Part shown: positions 32,173 through 43,870 of the stretch, in pieces
Position numbering within the stretch: the first letter of the stretch is position 1
Layout of the letters: every line of letters begins with the position of its first letter
The notes under the pieces: generated by a model
Database searches by the model: none
Seen by the model: the letters and a program-made list of their open reading frames with translations, nothing else
Told to the model about the DNA's origin: nothing
Program-made: the position numbers and the translations under genes
Assembly (NCBI GenBank): GCA_026936325.1
Contig: JAPTHN010000008.1
Coordinates: forward strand, 51,315,706 to 51,379,705
Origin: Platynereis dumerilii
Taxonomy: Eukaryota; Annelida; Polychaeta; Phyllodocida; Nereididae
Reading direction: 5' to 3'
Length of the DNA stretch: 64,000 nucleotides

Positions 32173-34154
32173 TTGTGAAGAAACAAGAGCAGCTGTGTAT
32201 TAAAACAGATTCCAATGCTCTCAATGCAATGCTCTACCAGGAGTGTAATATCAATTGTGTCAAGAAAGTAGCCCCTGGAAATCATTTCAATTTTACTAAT
32301 GTTGATTACACTAAATACAATTGTCCATTTGGTTCAACAGTTTGTTACCCTAAAGAATTTGACTTCTATGGGAATATTATCCCGTGTGAGGAAGCTTGGC
32401 TGTTTCAAAATTGCCCACATGAATCACTGTGTGGCAATTTATTCTGCAAAGACAAGTTCTTGTGCCAGAATCAGAACTGGTGCATCCCCTACAGGTTGGT
32501 TTGCAACGGGATTGCAGAGTGTCCACTGGGAGATGATGAATCAAATTGTACTTGTGCAAGGATGTTACGATGTTCCAAAGAGAACATATGTGTTCACCCC
32601 ACTGAAGTATGTGATGGGGTGTTGCATTGTCCTTTATCAGGAGATGATGAAGCTGTGTGTGGACGGAAATGTCCAGAACATTGCTCTTGCCTTGGGAGGG
32701 CTATATTGTGTGTTAATCCAGTACGTATAAATCACACCAGATCTTCAATGGCTATAATAAGATTAAAGGAACATAATACCATGGAAATAACCGAGCTTCG
32801 AAATGCTTGGTTTGTTGATCTCTCACATTCACACATCAATGATATGTTACCAATACAGAATTTGAAAGCTCCAAAACTTGTTAAGCTGAATCTTGGTAAT
32901 AATTTGCTAAGGAGTTTTTCGTCACAGCTGGTCAAACTGCAAAATTTGAAATATCTGTATCTGGAAAAAACTGGGTTGAAGAGAGTCACAGAGGATTCTT
33001 TCTCTCATTTCTCCAAATTAAAACTACTATCACTAAAAGATTCACAAGTGTATCAAATAGAAGAGTGTTCTTTCTGCAGGCTGAATAAATTAGAATATCT
33101 TGACTTGACTGACACACATTTAAAGCATATTTCAACGTCTCTATTTCTTAGTGTTCAAACTCTTCAAGAATTGCATTTCAGTAGTTCAAGGCTTAAAACC
33201 GTTTCAAAAGATTTTCTCGCCTTGAATTTATCAAAGTTCTCCACCAACAATTTACACTTCTGTTGTTTGAAGGGAAAGGGTGTGATAGAACAATGTCAGA
33301 ATTTCAGCAAAGTTCAGCAACTTGATATATGTCCATTTGATTATCCTGTGAGAGCCACATTTATTCTCCCATTTCTGCTGTTGGTGGCTTTTGTGAATAT
33401 ATTGGCAATACAACATTCATATCAATCTATGAGAATCTCCTACTTCAGTTTGATTTTATACAACAGCTTCATTGGTCTTTTCGTTACAGTTGTAATGATC
33501 ATTTTCCATTTTGAGCTAGAACGAATTAGAAGCTCTGAAAAATCGGCTGTTAGCAATGATGAAACATTAACATGCAAAATGGTGGCAAAGAGTACATTTG
33601 TGCTTGGTGTATTGCATCCATTTCTTTCCATGCTCTTTTATTTTGAAACCCACAGAACACTGAAATCTCTCCAGTCACGAAAAAATTACAATAAGCGGTA
33701 TGCTTTACTTTTAGTGTTAGTTATTTCCCTAATAATTGGAATTGTACAGATGATTGGGAAAGGAGATTCATCAAGTTCAGTCTGCATGATAAAACTAAAT
33801 TTGACAGAGGAATCATTGGTTCTCATTTTGCATGGATTAATATGTTCATTGACAACGTTTTTTGACATATTGCTTTCAAAACACATGAGAGAGACTCGCA
33901 AAGCAAGTGGAAGGAAACAGACAAACAACGACAAATGCATTCTGGGCCGGTTTATTATGTACAATCTATGTGACACCTTTTCACTGCTCCTGCATTGTAT
34001 TTGGTTTATGGTTGAAATAAACAACAATGTTCTTTACATTGCAACATTGATTTTTCAGTTTACACTGGCTCCACTTGCTTTTCCAATAACGTTTGTCTTA
34101 TCAACTAGACAGTTCAAACGGAAATGGAAAAAGATATTTTGTAAACACAATTAG
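32094..34154 (+). CDS. GRL101-like LRR-containing GPCR, single large 3' exon (copy 1)
   Basis: 686 codons from the acceptor-like TTTTATTTCAAG to TAG. Residues 1-13 are the tail of an LDL-receptor class A repeat (VWDCELGEDEEEC); full LDLa repeats follow at about 113-152 and 154-189 with acidic calcium-site residues, a Cys-rich LRR cap (CPEHCSC, 193-206), five to six leucine-rich repeats (240-385) and a seven-helix region from 421. The layout LDLa-LRR-7TM matches Lymnaea GRL101 and relates to relaxin receptors. The helices are divergent: the TM3 end reads ETHR in place of DRY. Upstream exons (signal peptide, further LDLa) are missing; the exon follows half of another GPCR. The frame is intact and copy 2 at 39566-41626 differs by only a few residues. 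AATAAA signals lie at 34775 and 34817. Confidence 0.88.
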   Translation, partial: VWDCELGEDEEECPDPSQYNKLWSPLVVKKQEQLCIKTDSNALNAMLYQECNINCVKKVAPGNHFNFTNVDYTKYNCPFGSTVCYPKEFDFYGNIIPCEEAWLFQNCPHESLCGNLFCKDKFLCQNQNWCIPYRLVCNGIAECPLGDDESNCTCARMLRCSKENICVHPTEVCDGVLHCPLSGDDEAVCGRKCPEHCSCLGRAILCVNPVRINHTRSSMAIIRLKEHNTMEITELRNAWFVDLSHSHINDMLPIQNLKAPKLVKLNLGNNLLRSFSSQLVKLQNLKYLYLEKTGLKRVTEDSFSHFSKLKLLSLKDSQVYQIEECSFCRLNKLEYLDLTDTHLKHISTSLFLSVQTLQELHFSSSRLKTVSKDFLALNLSKFSTNNLHFCCLKGKGVIEQCQNFSKVQQLDICPFDYPVRATFILPFLLLVAFVNILAIQHSYQSMRISYFSLILYNSFIGLFVTVVMIIFHFELERIRSSEKSAVSNDETLTCKMVAKSTFVLGVLHPFLSMLFYFETHRTLKSLQSRKNYNKRYALLLVLVISLIIGIVQMIGKGDSSSSVCMIKLNLTEESLVLILHGLICSLTTFFDILLSKHMRETRKASGRKQTNNDKCILGRFIMYNLCDTFSLLLHCIWFMVEINNNVLYIATLIFQFTLAPLAFPITFVLSTRQFKRKWKKIFCKHN

Positions 34155-34160
34155 CCCTGG

Positions 34161-34210
34161 GACCCATGCGTTAGTCATGGGTCTTTCCACTCAAAATCTT
34201 GAGATTTTGA
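34161..34210 (+). terminator. Twin hairpins just after the LRR-GPCR stop codon
   Basis: GACCCATG-7 nt-CATGGGTC (34161-34183) and TCAAAATCT-TG-AGATTTTGA (34191-34210). They begin six bases after the stop. Role unknown: an RNA 3' UTR structure is possible, and transcription termination is not implied. The copy at 41633-41682 is identical. Confidence 0.5.
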
Positions 34211-35151
34211 CACTACATTTGAAGGCAATATCTCATTATTGAGTTGGAGTAAATAGCTGAAAAAGGCAGGAAATATGGGAAGTTTCAGCCATCATGCTCA
34301 ATCAGATCTGCAAAGTCACCACTGTGATGTCACTATGGCTCTGTAATGACGTCACCATCACTGCTTGTGACATCATCACTAAGCTGGAATTCTGACCAAT
34401 CAGAAATGGCGAATTTCTCAATGCATAAAGACGAAATTTCCTCAGTGGAGTTCAGAGGATAACTCTATGGATATCAGGAAGAGTAAATTAATGAGAACAG
34501 TTGTGGTCAGTGGCAAATTTTGTCTGTTTTCAGAAATGTTTCTGATTTTGCCATAACTATAAAACCAACAGAGAAAATTGAATTATCCCAAACCATCTCT
34601 TTCAAATCTCATGATTTTTCAGTGGGACGATTCATGACGGTCGTTGATTAAACTGTAGTGTCTTTACATGTATACTGATAATGACTTTTTAAAAATAACA
34701 CAAAGATACTATTGCATGTTTTAAGAACAATCAAATGCACATCTTGAACCAATCTTCATTCTTCTTTTAAGCTGAATAAAGCATCATTTGAAAAATAGTA
34801 AGATGTTACTTTTTTCAATAAAGATTTGTTTGTAAATAACTATACCTTTTCCCAATTCAGAAAACTTGGCTTCTAAAATCTGGCATTCAGTTATGACTCC
34901 CACTTCCTTAGCCATAAATTAACACGGCCTGAAAATTAACACTAAAATAATATTGGATCTCGTTTCTATGATGAACAAAATTCAGCACCTTTGCTTAGAG
35001 CTGTTTGCGGGTTAGCAGCCCAGACAGTTTCAAAATTAACTTTCAACTTGGTCATGTGATGTCACTGGCTTAAAAAAGTTTTGTTTGTGTCAGTAATGGA
35101 TAATCAGTTGATTCAGTGCTCATCATGTCTAGCAGTATAGGTGACAATAAG
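34211..35151. other. 3' UTR and spacer of LRR-GPCR copy 1
   Basis: AT-rich with two AATAAA hexamers (34775-34780 and 34817-34822). A patch at 34318-34420 has repeated TGA(T/C)GTCA-like motifs, one perfect CRE octamer (TGACGTCA near 34348) and a CCAAT box. No gene seen. Confidence 0.5.
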
Positions 35152-35422
35152 TATAGGTTATTCACCTAGGGAGAGGCAATATGTGATTTATCCAGCGAGG
35201 GCATTAGCCCGAGCTGTGATAAACACATATTGCCGATCCCGCGGTGAATAACTGGCTTATACCATAAGACAAAACTGAAACTTGTCATTTGTTCCTGTGG
35301 GTTTTTCACAGCTTCACTTATTATTCTCCCATGGGAGGATAACTGGACAACAAAGAATATGGGTTTTATTGCAGTGAAATACTGGCTCATGATTGGCTCA
35401 CAGATGTGTCGAATGGTATAAA
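35152..35422. repeat. Interspersed repeat RE-1 (271 bp), unit 1
   Basis: Starts TATAGGTTATTCACC, with a palindromic core at 35160-35262 (GGCAATATGTG paired with CACATATTGCC; GGTTATTCACC paired with GGTGAATAAC), and ends near TGGTATAAA. A reverse-complement relative, split by other elements, occupies 47812-47879 and 50297-50462. Copy in unit 2: 42624-42894. Confidence 0.75.
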
Positions 35423-36398
35423 GAAACTAATTAAATGGCTTGAGGTACTTGATCAAATGAGAAGATTAGGAGACCAACAGAAAAAACTGTCTATGATGTG
35501 GGGCAAAGCCTGTTTGCAAATTGAAAATAAGAAAATTATATTCTCCAGTGGATCGCCGATCTGCAAAGATCTATAAGTTCAATATTGGTGAAATACATAT
35601 GGCCAATAACAATATTTAGGCAAAAACAAGAGCGATTAATGAGAAAGACCCTCAATAATGGTGTATTTATAAGGGGAAGACATGGGACCCCATGCTGAAT
35701 CTGCCACTGTCCTTATTCTTTTATTTGGATAGATATAGATAGATGTTACTGCATAAGTTGCTGGCATCTGGCATTCTGTTTGTATTGCCAATCTGACAAT
35801 AATGCGATTGGGAAAATACCATTTGAATTCTGCCTCAGTCTGAGATCAAAACGGCTCTTATACATACTCAGTTGTCTATGATTTGCAAAGGCTTTCTTGA
35901 TGTTGCTACTCTTCCCATATTGATCATGAGATCAAACGGGAGGCAACAACGGATAACAGTGTTGTGACAAAACGTCAATGAGACAAAGAAATGGGCCCAA
36001 CACTCTAAATCTGAAACGTTTAGTTTCTATACGAATTTGGAACAAATGTGGATGACCTTTTGTGAACAGATTTTAGCGTTTACCTTTGTGTGAGCTATGC
36101 ATAGATTTAAGCTTCTTAAATTATATTTTGCTGAAACCTAAACAAGGAAAAGGGGTCAAATATTTAGCTGGTAACGTCTATTTGTTTAATTAACTTTACA
36201 TCAACTATACAGGACATTTAGATTGCAAACATATAAATGTCTAATTGTTAAAGATCAAATGTGTAAGTTCTAGACAAAAGTTCCACAAATGAAACGTTTA
36301 CAGCAATGACCTTTTTTTAACAAACAGAAGCATTTACAAAATTCAATTGTATAGCTTTTAAACATGATGTTGATAAAAGTAAACATTGAAAGGTTTAA

Positions 36399-37232
36399 GG
36401 TGGCTCGCTACCCACGAAATTACGTCACCTGCACATATTGCCGCGCAGCCAGGCAGGCCCTATCTATCGTAACGTCACCATTGCAGCTGAGAATTTCAGC
36501 ATCTTTTTTTAATTCTGAGAATTTCATGCGTCGGCCGCTTCGTTTGCCATTTGCGCCACTTCTATTGGGGTTAGAGACTTCCCGTTTGGAGCATTAGATG
36601 CGCTATGAAGAGTACTACAAACAGCCGGAGTTTCAGCTTGATACTCAGAAAGGAAAATTTTTACAGACGATTTTCCCAAAGCAGGTCTAATTTCTCAAAA
36701 ATGACTTGTTGATAAAAAAAAAATTGTATATCAATTTCAAGTGTGGTAGGAAGGGTTGTCTATATTATAATATTGTTCCCCACTATTTTTGGAAGTAAAT
36801 GACAAAGAAATAAAAAATCCTATCTAGTCAATTTTTTTTAGCACCATGGTTTATAAAAAAAATTAAATTGCCAAAATCAAAACTTTTATTCCGAGGCACT
36901 TGGAAAGTCCTTTAAACTAAATATATCTCTTTGAAATTTTAATCAGCTTTTTCATTAAAGTGTCTTCTTTAATTTCATGCTTCATTGCATAATATCGGAT
37001 TCAGTGCCACTGATTGGCAGGGAAAACATCACAGTAAAAACGTTAAGAAAAAAAATTGAGGTTTTCAAGTGTGCGTGGACTGACTTTCTAGTACATAACC
37101 TCAAATATTTTGGAAAAAAGGCTGGTAGCAAATACTTCCGTTTACATATCCTTGCTATAAACTATATATTGGATCATTTTAAACTATTTTTAAGAAATCC
37201 TATCTTGGAAAGTTCACGAGTATCGAGCCACC
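36399..37232. mobile_element. TTAA-targeted (piggyBac-type) MITE, 834 bp, unit 1
   Basis: TTAA duplications at 36395-36398 and 37233-37236; TIRs GGTGGCTCGCTAC and GTATCGAGCCACC (one mismatch over 13). Empty site at 29789-29792. The TTAA target points to the piggyBac superfamily. No transposase; two short open frames inside have no recognisable domain. Confidence 0.93.
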
Positions 37233-37758
37233 TTAAACACTTTTGGAGGATTTTTGTGATGATTTCATAGCACAAAGGTCCAAGTTTTGACTCACCAGAG
37301 CTTTCGTCCATCTCTCATGGACTTCCTCAGCTGTCTGGAAAATGCTCAGCTGGTCACATGACTGCCAAGGGTCAAGTCATGTGACAGGATGTTGCAGAAA
37401 ATGGGTATGGTGTGCTTATCATATTATACACATGTATAACAATATGTGTAGGTGTTGCTAGGTGTAGGTGTTGCATTTCAGGTGGAGGGGTGTCAATTTT
37501 TAATTGCAACTTCTGTCAAACCAAGTCATAAATTATGCGAGGTCCCTTGGCATAGCAAAGGCTGCATTTCTAAGTCCTGAGGTAAGCTCAGTCTCCTTCC
37601 CTCAGCTGCTGAGTTATTCTGGAGACCATGTAAATACACAAATGTGTGGACAGCTTTGTGTCATTTTTATCAGATGGCTCTAAAGAGCATTGCAAACATT
37701 GTGTAAAAGAGAGTAAGAATTATTACAATAATTACTTAATGTCACGTGGCAATGTGTA

Positions 37759-38677
37759 GGGAGAACCGTGGCACATTGGGACACTTTTAACGTCAACTAA
37801 TTTTGCTCAATGCTGAAAGCACTCAAAAGTTTGCATGAATATCACCAATACTGTTGAGCTTAAATGGAAGGTATAATAAATTAGACTGCACCTCCTCTTT
37901 TGCAGCCTGATAGCTAAATGTGAGTCGTGATCACTACTGTCCCAATGTCCACCGACGGGGCACATTGGGACATCGATTAAAAAATCATTTTAGCACTCCA
38001 TGTGCACTAGATATTACAAATAAGTAATGTGTAAGACTATATACAGTGCATTAACACCTTGGATTGCCAATAGTTCATAACTTTAAACAGTTTTAAACAT
38101 ATAACATAAACTGTCCAGGGTGCAGTCGTTTATGTAAGTAACACACAGTGCTTTGCAATAAATTTGTTCACTTGTAATTCACTAAGTCTCTATTCACTGT
38201 GGCCTGAATACCTATTGCGTGCTTTCTAGGTCATTCAGTACACTTGGACACTTACATTCTGCCATATAAAGTGCATCCCAATGTGCCCTGAGTTCAGTGT
38301 CCCAATGAACCCCGATATGACTTATACACCAAATGCTAATTTCTCAGGCACCAGTGGGCGTGTTTATCAGGATAGCAATTCATAACTTTTTGTTATGATG
38401 TATCAAATTCATACAAGCATTGAGAAAGCCTCATTGTTCATGGTTTGTCCAGAGAATGGTTTGAATTGATCCCCTCTCAATTTACTTAAGTAGTAGGAAA
38501 ACAAACTTTTCCTCACCACACTTCTGCATGTTGCTGTAACTTGTCAATAAAATGATAGAAACATCGGGATGGGAAATTACAAGATATGATGGCACTACCA
38601 TATCATATACCTTGCCAGAATCCAAGAAACCCCATTGTACCATGGTTCCCCACATTCCAATGTGTCCCGGTTCCCCC
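37759..38677. mobile_element. TA-targeted TIR element, 919 bp (unit 1)
   Basis: Copy of the 30287-31205 element carried by the tandem duplication. Confidence 0.9.
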
Positions 38678-38966
38678 TATAACTAGATATGGGTTAATAT
38701 TATGCTCAATTCTCACTGGAGCAGACAGAAATGGGTTTGGCACGTGCTTATATTTACACACACTGAAGCAATATTCTCTCATATGGGAGTATCTGCATAA
38801 AGAACTGGATTAACTTCAAATACTTCATGATTAGATAAATGGAATATTGTTTACTAATGGATTTAATCACAGTGTATTGAACAGATAATTTTGAACCAAC
38901 CATACAGTCATTCGGACTTCTCACGAAGTAACATAGCCTGCTGTATCAAACTATTCCTGTTGAAAT

Positions 38967-39644
38967 ATGGTGCTTGCTGGCACACAGTACTCCAACCAAC
39001 ACACATTGGACACAACAGAGACTTCAAGTCTCGCAGACTTTGCATCCAATGGAACTGATACTTACACATACAACATTTCTGAAATTGCAAATTATTCTGT
39101 AAGTCAAATATCGGTCATCAATTTCTTTAAGGTCAGGCTCAGCATCCTGGCTGTGGTCATCCCGCTAGGTCTTGTGTTTAACTCCTTGGCAGGCGCGGTG
39201 TTTGTCAAAAACGGAGTCCAGAAGTCTGCTGCGACATTTTACTTCTTCACTTTGGCTTGTGCCGATAACACTGTTCTCATAGGGGAGCTGATTGTCCTTC
39301 TTGTTGAAACGAGAAACATCCATACATCCAAGTTTGCTTCCTTCTTGAGGTTCTTTGGTCGCTTGCTTTCATCTTGGTTGGTTGTGGCGATTTCAGTAGA
39401 CAGATTCATAACAGTGACTTACCCACTAAAGAAAGACTGGATTTCTACTCTGCGCAAAGCCAGGGTCATCATTGGAACGTTAATACTTATCAGCCTTTTT
39501 GTGTCGATCATGAGACTCTTGTTTTTCGAACTTTGGATTTCGTCTGGAATTGGTTTTATTTCAAGGTATGGGACTGTGAACTTGGAGAAGATGAAGAAGA
39601 ATGTCCTGATCCTTCCCAATACAACAAACTGTGGAGCCCTTTAG
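38967..39644 (+). pseudogene. Peptide-type rhodopsin GPCR, 3'-truncated (unit 1/2 junction)
   Basis: Same 225-residue truncated frame as at 31495-32172 with one substitution (Thr to Ala near residue 76, the state also found in the intact gene). The junction to the LRR-GPCR exon is at 39570/39571, at the identical base. Donor-like GTAAGT is at 39099. Confidence 0.85.
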
Positions 39645-41626
39645 TTGTGAAGAAACAAGAGCAGCTGTGTATTAAAACAGATTCCAATGCTCTCAATGCA
39701 ATGCTCTACCAGGAGTGTAATATCAATTGTGTCAAGAAAGTAGCCCCTGGAAATCATTTCAATTTTACTAATGTTGATTACACTAAATACAATTGTCCAT
39801 TTGGTTCAACAGTTTGTTACCCTAAAGAATTTGACTTCTATGGGAATATTATCCCGTGTGAGGAAGCTTGGCTGTTTCAAAATTGCCCACATGAATCACA
39901 GTGTGGCAATTTATTCTGCAAAGACAAGTTCTTTTGCCAGAATCAGAACTGGTGCATCCCCTACAGGTTGGTTTGCAACGGGATTGCAGAGTGTCCACTG
40001 GGAGATGATGAATCAAATTGTACTTGTGCAAGGATGTTACGATGTTCCAAAGAGAACATATGTGTTCACCCCACTGAAGTATGTGATGGGGTGTTGCATT
40101 GTCCTTTATCAGGAGATGATGAAGCTGTGTGTGGACGGAAATGTCCAGAACATTGCTCTTGCCTTGGGAGGGCTATATTGTGTGTTAATCCAGTACGTAT
40201 AAATCACACCAGATCTTCAATGGCTATAATAAGATTAAAGGAACATAATACCATGGAAATAACCGAGCTTCGAAATGCTTGGTTTGTTGATCTCTCACAT
40301 TCACACATCAATGATATGTTACCAATACAGAATTTGAAAGCTCCAAAACTTGTTAAGCTGAATCTTGGTAATAATTTGCTAAGGAGTTTTTCGTCACAGC
40401 TGGTCAAACTGCAAAATTTGAAATATCTGTATCTGGAAAAAACTGGGTTGAAGAGAGTCACAGAGGATTCTTTCTCTCATTTCTCCAAATTAAAACTACT
40501 ATCACTAAAAGATTCACAAGTGTATCAAATAGAAGAGTGTTCTTTCTGCAGGCTGAATAAATTAGAATATCTTGACTTGACTGACACACATTTAAAGCAT
40601 ATTTCAACGTCTCTATTTCTTAGTGTTCAAACTCTTCAAGAATTGCATTTCAGTAGTTCAAGGCTTAAAACCGTTTCAAAAGATTTTCTCGCCTTGAATT
40701 TATCAAAGTTCTCCACCAACAATTTACACTTCTGTTGTTTGAAGGGAAAGGGTGTGATAGAACAATGTCAGAATTTCAGCAAAGTTCAGCAACTTGATAT
40801 ATGTCCATTTGATTATCCTGTGAGAGCCACATTTATTCTCCCATTTCTGCTGTTGGTGGCTTTTGTGAATATATTGGCAATACAACATTCATATCAATCT
40901 ATGAGAATCTCCTACTTCAGTTTGATTTTATACAACAGCTTCATTGGTCTTTTCATTACAGTTGTAATGATCATTTTCCATTTTGAGCTAGAACGAATTA
41001 GAAGCTCTGAAAAATCGGCTGTTAGCAATGATGAAATATTTATATGCAAAATGGTGGCAAAGAGTACATTTGTGCTTGGTGTGTTGCATCCATTTCTTTC
41101 CATGCTCTTTTATTTTGAAACCCACAGAACACTGAAATCTCCCCAGTCACGAAAAAATTACAATAAGCGGTATGCTTTACTTTTAGTGTTGGTTATTTCC
41201 CTAATAATTGGAATTGTACAGATGATTGGGAAAGGAGATTCATCAAGTTCAGTCTGCATGATAAAACTAAATTTGACAGAGGAATCATTGGTTCTCATTT
41301 TGCATGGATTAATATGTTCATTGACAACGTTTTTTGACATATTGCTTTCAAAACACATGAGAGAGACTCGCAAAGCAAGTGGAAGGAAACAGACAAACAA
41401 TGACAAATGCATTCTGGGGCGGTTTATTATGTACAATCTATGTGACACCTTTTCACTGCTCCTGCATTGTATTTGGTTTATGGTTGAAATAAACAACAAT
41501 GTTCTTTACATTGCAACATTGATTTTTCAGTTTACACTGGCTCCACTTGCTTTTCCAATAACGTTTGTCTTATCAACTAGACAGTTCAAACGGAAATGGA
41601 AAAAGATATTTTGTAAACACAATTAG
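39566..41626 (+). CDS. GRL101-like LRR-containing GPCR, single large 3' exon (copy 2)
   Basis: 686 codons, same domain order as copy 1: LDLa tail, two full LDLa repeats, LRR cap, LRRs, seven helices. Substitutions seen: Leu to Gln and Leu to Phe in the first full LDLa, Val to Ile in TM2, Thr-Leu-Thr to Ile-Phe-Ile before TM3, Leu to Pro in the second intracellular loop. No stop or frameshift, so both copies still encode a full membrane domain. As in copy 1, the 5' exons are absent and the exon follows the truncated peptide GPCR. Confidence 0.88.
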   Translation, partial: VWDCELGEDEEECPDPSQYNKLWSPLVVKKQEQLCIKTDSNALNAMLYQECNINCVKKVAPGNHFNFTNVDYTKYNCPFGSTVCYPKEFDFYGNIIPCEEAWLFQNCPHESQCGNLFCKDKFFCQNQNWCIPYRLVCNGIAECPLGDDESNCTCARMLRCSKENICVHPTEVCDGVLHCPLSGDDEAVCGRKCPEHCSCLGRAILCVNPVRINHTRSSMAIIRLKEHNTMEITELRNAWFVDLSHSHINDMLPIQNLKAPKLVKLNLGNNLLRSFSSQLVKLQNLKYLYLEKTGLKRVTEDSFSHFSKLKLLSLKDSQVYQIEECSFCRLNKLEYLDLTDTHLKHISTSLFLSVQTLQELHFSSSRLKTVSKDFLALNLSKFSTNNLHFCCLKGKGVIEQCQNFSKVQQLDICPFDYPVRATFILPFLLLVAFVNILAIQHSYQSMRISYFSLILYNSFIGLFITVVMIIFHFELERIRSSEKSAVSNDEIFICKMVAKSTFVLGVLHPFLSMLFYFETHRTLKSPQSRKNYNKRYALLLVLVISLIIGIVQMIGKGDSSSSVCMIKLNLTEESLVLILHGLICSLTTFFDILLSKHMRETRKASGRKQTNNDKCILGRFIMYNLCDTFSLLLHCIWFMVEINNNVLYIATLIFQFTLAPLAFPITFVLSTRQFKRKWKKIFCKHN

Positions 41627-41632
41627 CCCTGG

Positions 41633-41682
41633 GACCCATGCGTTAGTCATGGGTCTTTCCACTCAAAATCTTGAGATTTTGA
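41633..41682 (+). terminator. Twin hairpins after LRR-GPCR copy 2 stop codon
   Basis: Identical copy of 34161-34210; same caveat about function. Confidence 0.5.
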
Positions 41683-42623
41683 CACTACATTTGAAGGCAA
41701 TATCTCATTATTGAGTTGGAGTAAATAGCTGAAAAAGGCAGGAAATATGGGAAGTTTCAGCCATCATGCTCAATCAGATCTGCAAAGTCACCACTGTGAT
41801 GTCACTATGGCTCTGTAATGACGTCACCATCACTGCTTGTGACATCATCACTAAGCTGGAATTCTGACCAATCAGAAATGGCGAATTTCTCAATGCATAA
41901 AGACGAAATTTCCTCAGTGGAGTTCAGAGGATAACTCTATGGATATCAGGAAGAGTAAATTAATGAGAACAGTTGTGGTCAGTGGCAAATTTTGTCTGTT
42001 TTCAGAAATGTTTCTGATTTTGCCATAACTATAAAACCAACAGAGAAAATTGAATTATCCCAAACCATCTCTTTCAAATCTCATGATTTTTCAGTGGGAC
42101 GATTCATGACGGTCGTTGATTAAACTGTAGTGTCTTTACATGTATACTGATAATGACTTTTTAAAAATAACACAAAGATACAATTGCATGTTTTAAGAAT
42201 AATCAAATGTACATCTTTAACCAATCTTCATTCTTCTTTTAAGCTGAATAAAGCATCATTTGAAAAATAGTAAGATGTTACTTTTTTCAATAAAGATTTG
42301 TTTGTAAATAACTATACCTTTTCCCAATTCAGAAAACTTGGCTTCTAAAATCTGGCATTCAGTTATGACTCCCACTTCCTTAGCCATAAATTAACACGGC
42401 CTGAAAATTAACACTAAAATAATATTGGATCTCGTTTCTATGATGAACAAAATTCAGCACCTTTGCTTAGAGCTGTTTGCGGGTTAGCAGCCCAGACAGT
42501 TTCAAAATTAACTTTCAACTTGGTCATGTGATGTCACTGGCTTAAAAAAGTTTTGTTTGTGTCAGTAATGGATAATCAGTTGATTCAGTGCTCATCATGT
42601 CTAGCAGTATAGGTGACAATAAG

Positions 42624-42894
42624 TATAGGTTATTCACCTAGGGAGAGGCAATATGTGATTTATCCAGCGAGGGCATTAGCCCGAGCTGTGATAAACACAT
42701 ATTGCCGATCCCGCGGTGAATAACTGGCTTATACCATAAGACAAAACTGAAACTTGTCATTTGTTCCTGTGGGTTTTTCACAGCTTCACTTATTATTCTC
42801 CCATGGGAGGATAACTGGACAACAAAGAATATGGGTTTTATTGCAGTGAAATACTGGCTCATGATTGGCTCACAGATGTGTCGAATGGTATAAA
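42624..42894. repeat. Interspersed repeat RE-1, unit 2
   Basis: Copy of 35152-35422 carried by the tandem duplication. Confidence 0.75.
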
Positions 42895-43870
42895 GAAACT
42901 AATTAAATGGCTTGAGGTACTTGATCAAATGAGAAGATTAGGAGACCAACAGAAAAAACTGTCTATGATGTGGGGCAAAGCCTGTTTGCAAATTGAAAAT
43001 AAGAAAATTATATTCTCCAGTGGATCGCCGATCTGCAAAGATCTATAAGTTCAATATTGGTGAAATACATATGGCCAATAACAATATTTAGGCAAAAACA
43101 AGAGCGATTAATGAGAAAGACCCTCAATAATGGTGTATTTATAAGGGGAAGACATGGGACCCCCTGCTGAATCTGCCACTGTCCTTATTCTTTTATTTGG
43201 ATAGATATAGATAGATGTTACTGCATAAGTTGCTGGCATCTGGCATTCTGTTTGTATTGCCAATCTGACAATAATGCGATTGGGAAAATACCATTTGAAT
43301 TCTGCCTCAGTCTGAGATCAAAACGGCTCTTATACATACTCAGTTGTCTATGATTTGCAAAGGCTTTCTTGATGTTGCTACTCTTCCCATATTGATCATG
43401 AGATCAAACGGGAGGCAACAACGGATAACAGTGTTGTGACAAAACGTCAATGAGACAAAGAAATGGGCCCAACACTCTAAATCTGAAACGTTTAGTTTCT
43501 ATACGAATTTGGAACAAATGTGGATGACCTTTTGTGAACAGATTTTAGCGTTTACCTTTGTGTGAGCTATGCATAGATTTAAGCTTCTTAAATTATATTT
43601 TGCTGAAACCTAAACAAGGAAAAGGGGTCAAATATTTAGCTGGTAACGTCTATTTGTTTAATTAACTTTACATCAACTATACAGGACATTTAGATTGCAA
43701 ACATATAAATGTCTAATTGTTAAAGATCAAATGTGTAAGTTCTAGACAAAAGTTCCACAAATGAAACGTTTACAGCAATGACCTTTTTTTAACAAACAGA
43801 AGCATTTACAAAATTCAATTGTATAGCTTTTAAACATGATGTTGATAAAAGTAAACATTGAAAGGTTTAA

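Larger units (their letters stand above)
32099..39570. repeat. Tandem array unit 1 (7472 bp)
   Basis: From the recombination junction to the next one. Contains the LRR-GPCR exon, spacer, TTAA element, TA element and truncated GPCR. Identity to unit 2 by eye is very high, with differences clustered around 33564, 36640-36760 and 34720-34760. Confidence 0.95.

Noticed and set aside
34318-34420. CRE-like TGACGTCA cluster as a promoter
   Set aside because: It lies in the 3' flank of the LRR-GPCR and no downstream start was found nearby; short palindromic octamers also occur in repeats.
36364-37270. Open frames within the TTAA element
   Set aside because: Small, no transposase motifs, and they cross the element boundary; not conserved beyond the tandem copies.
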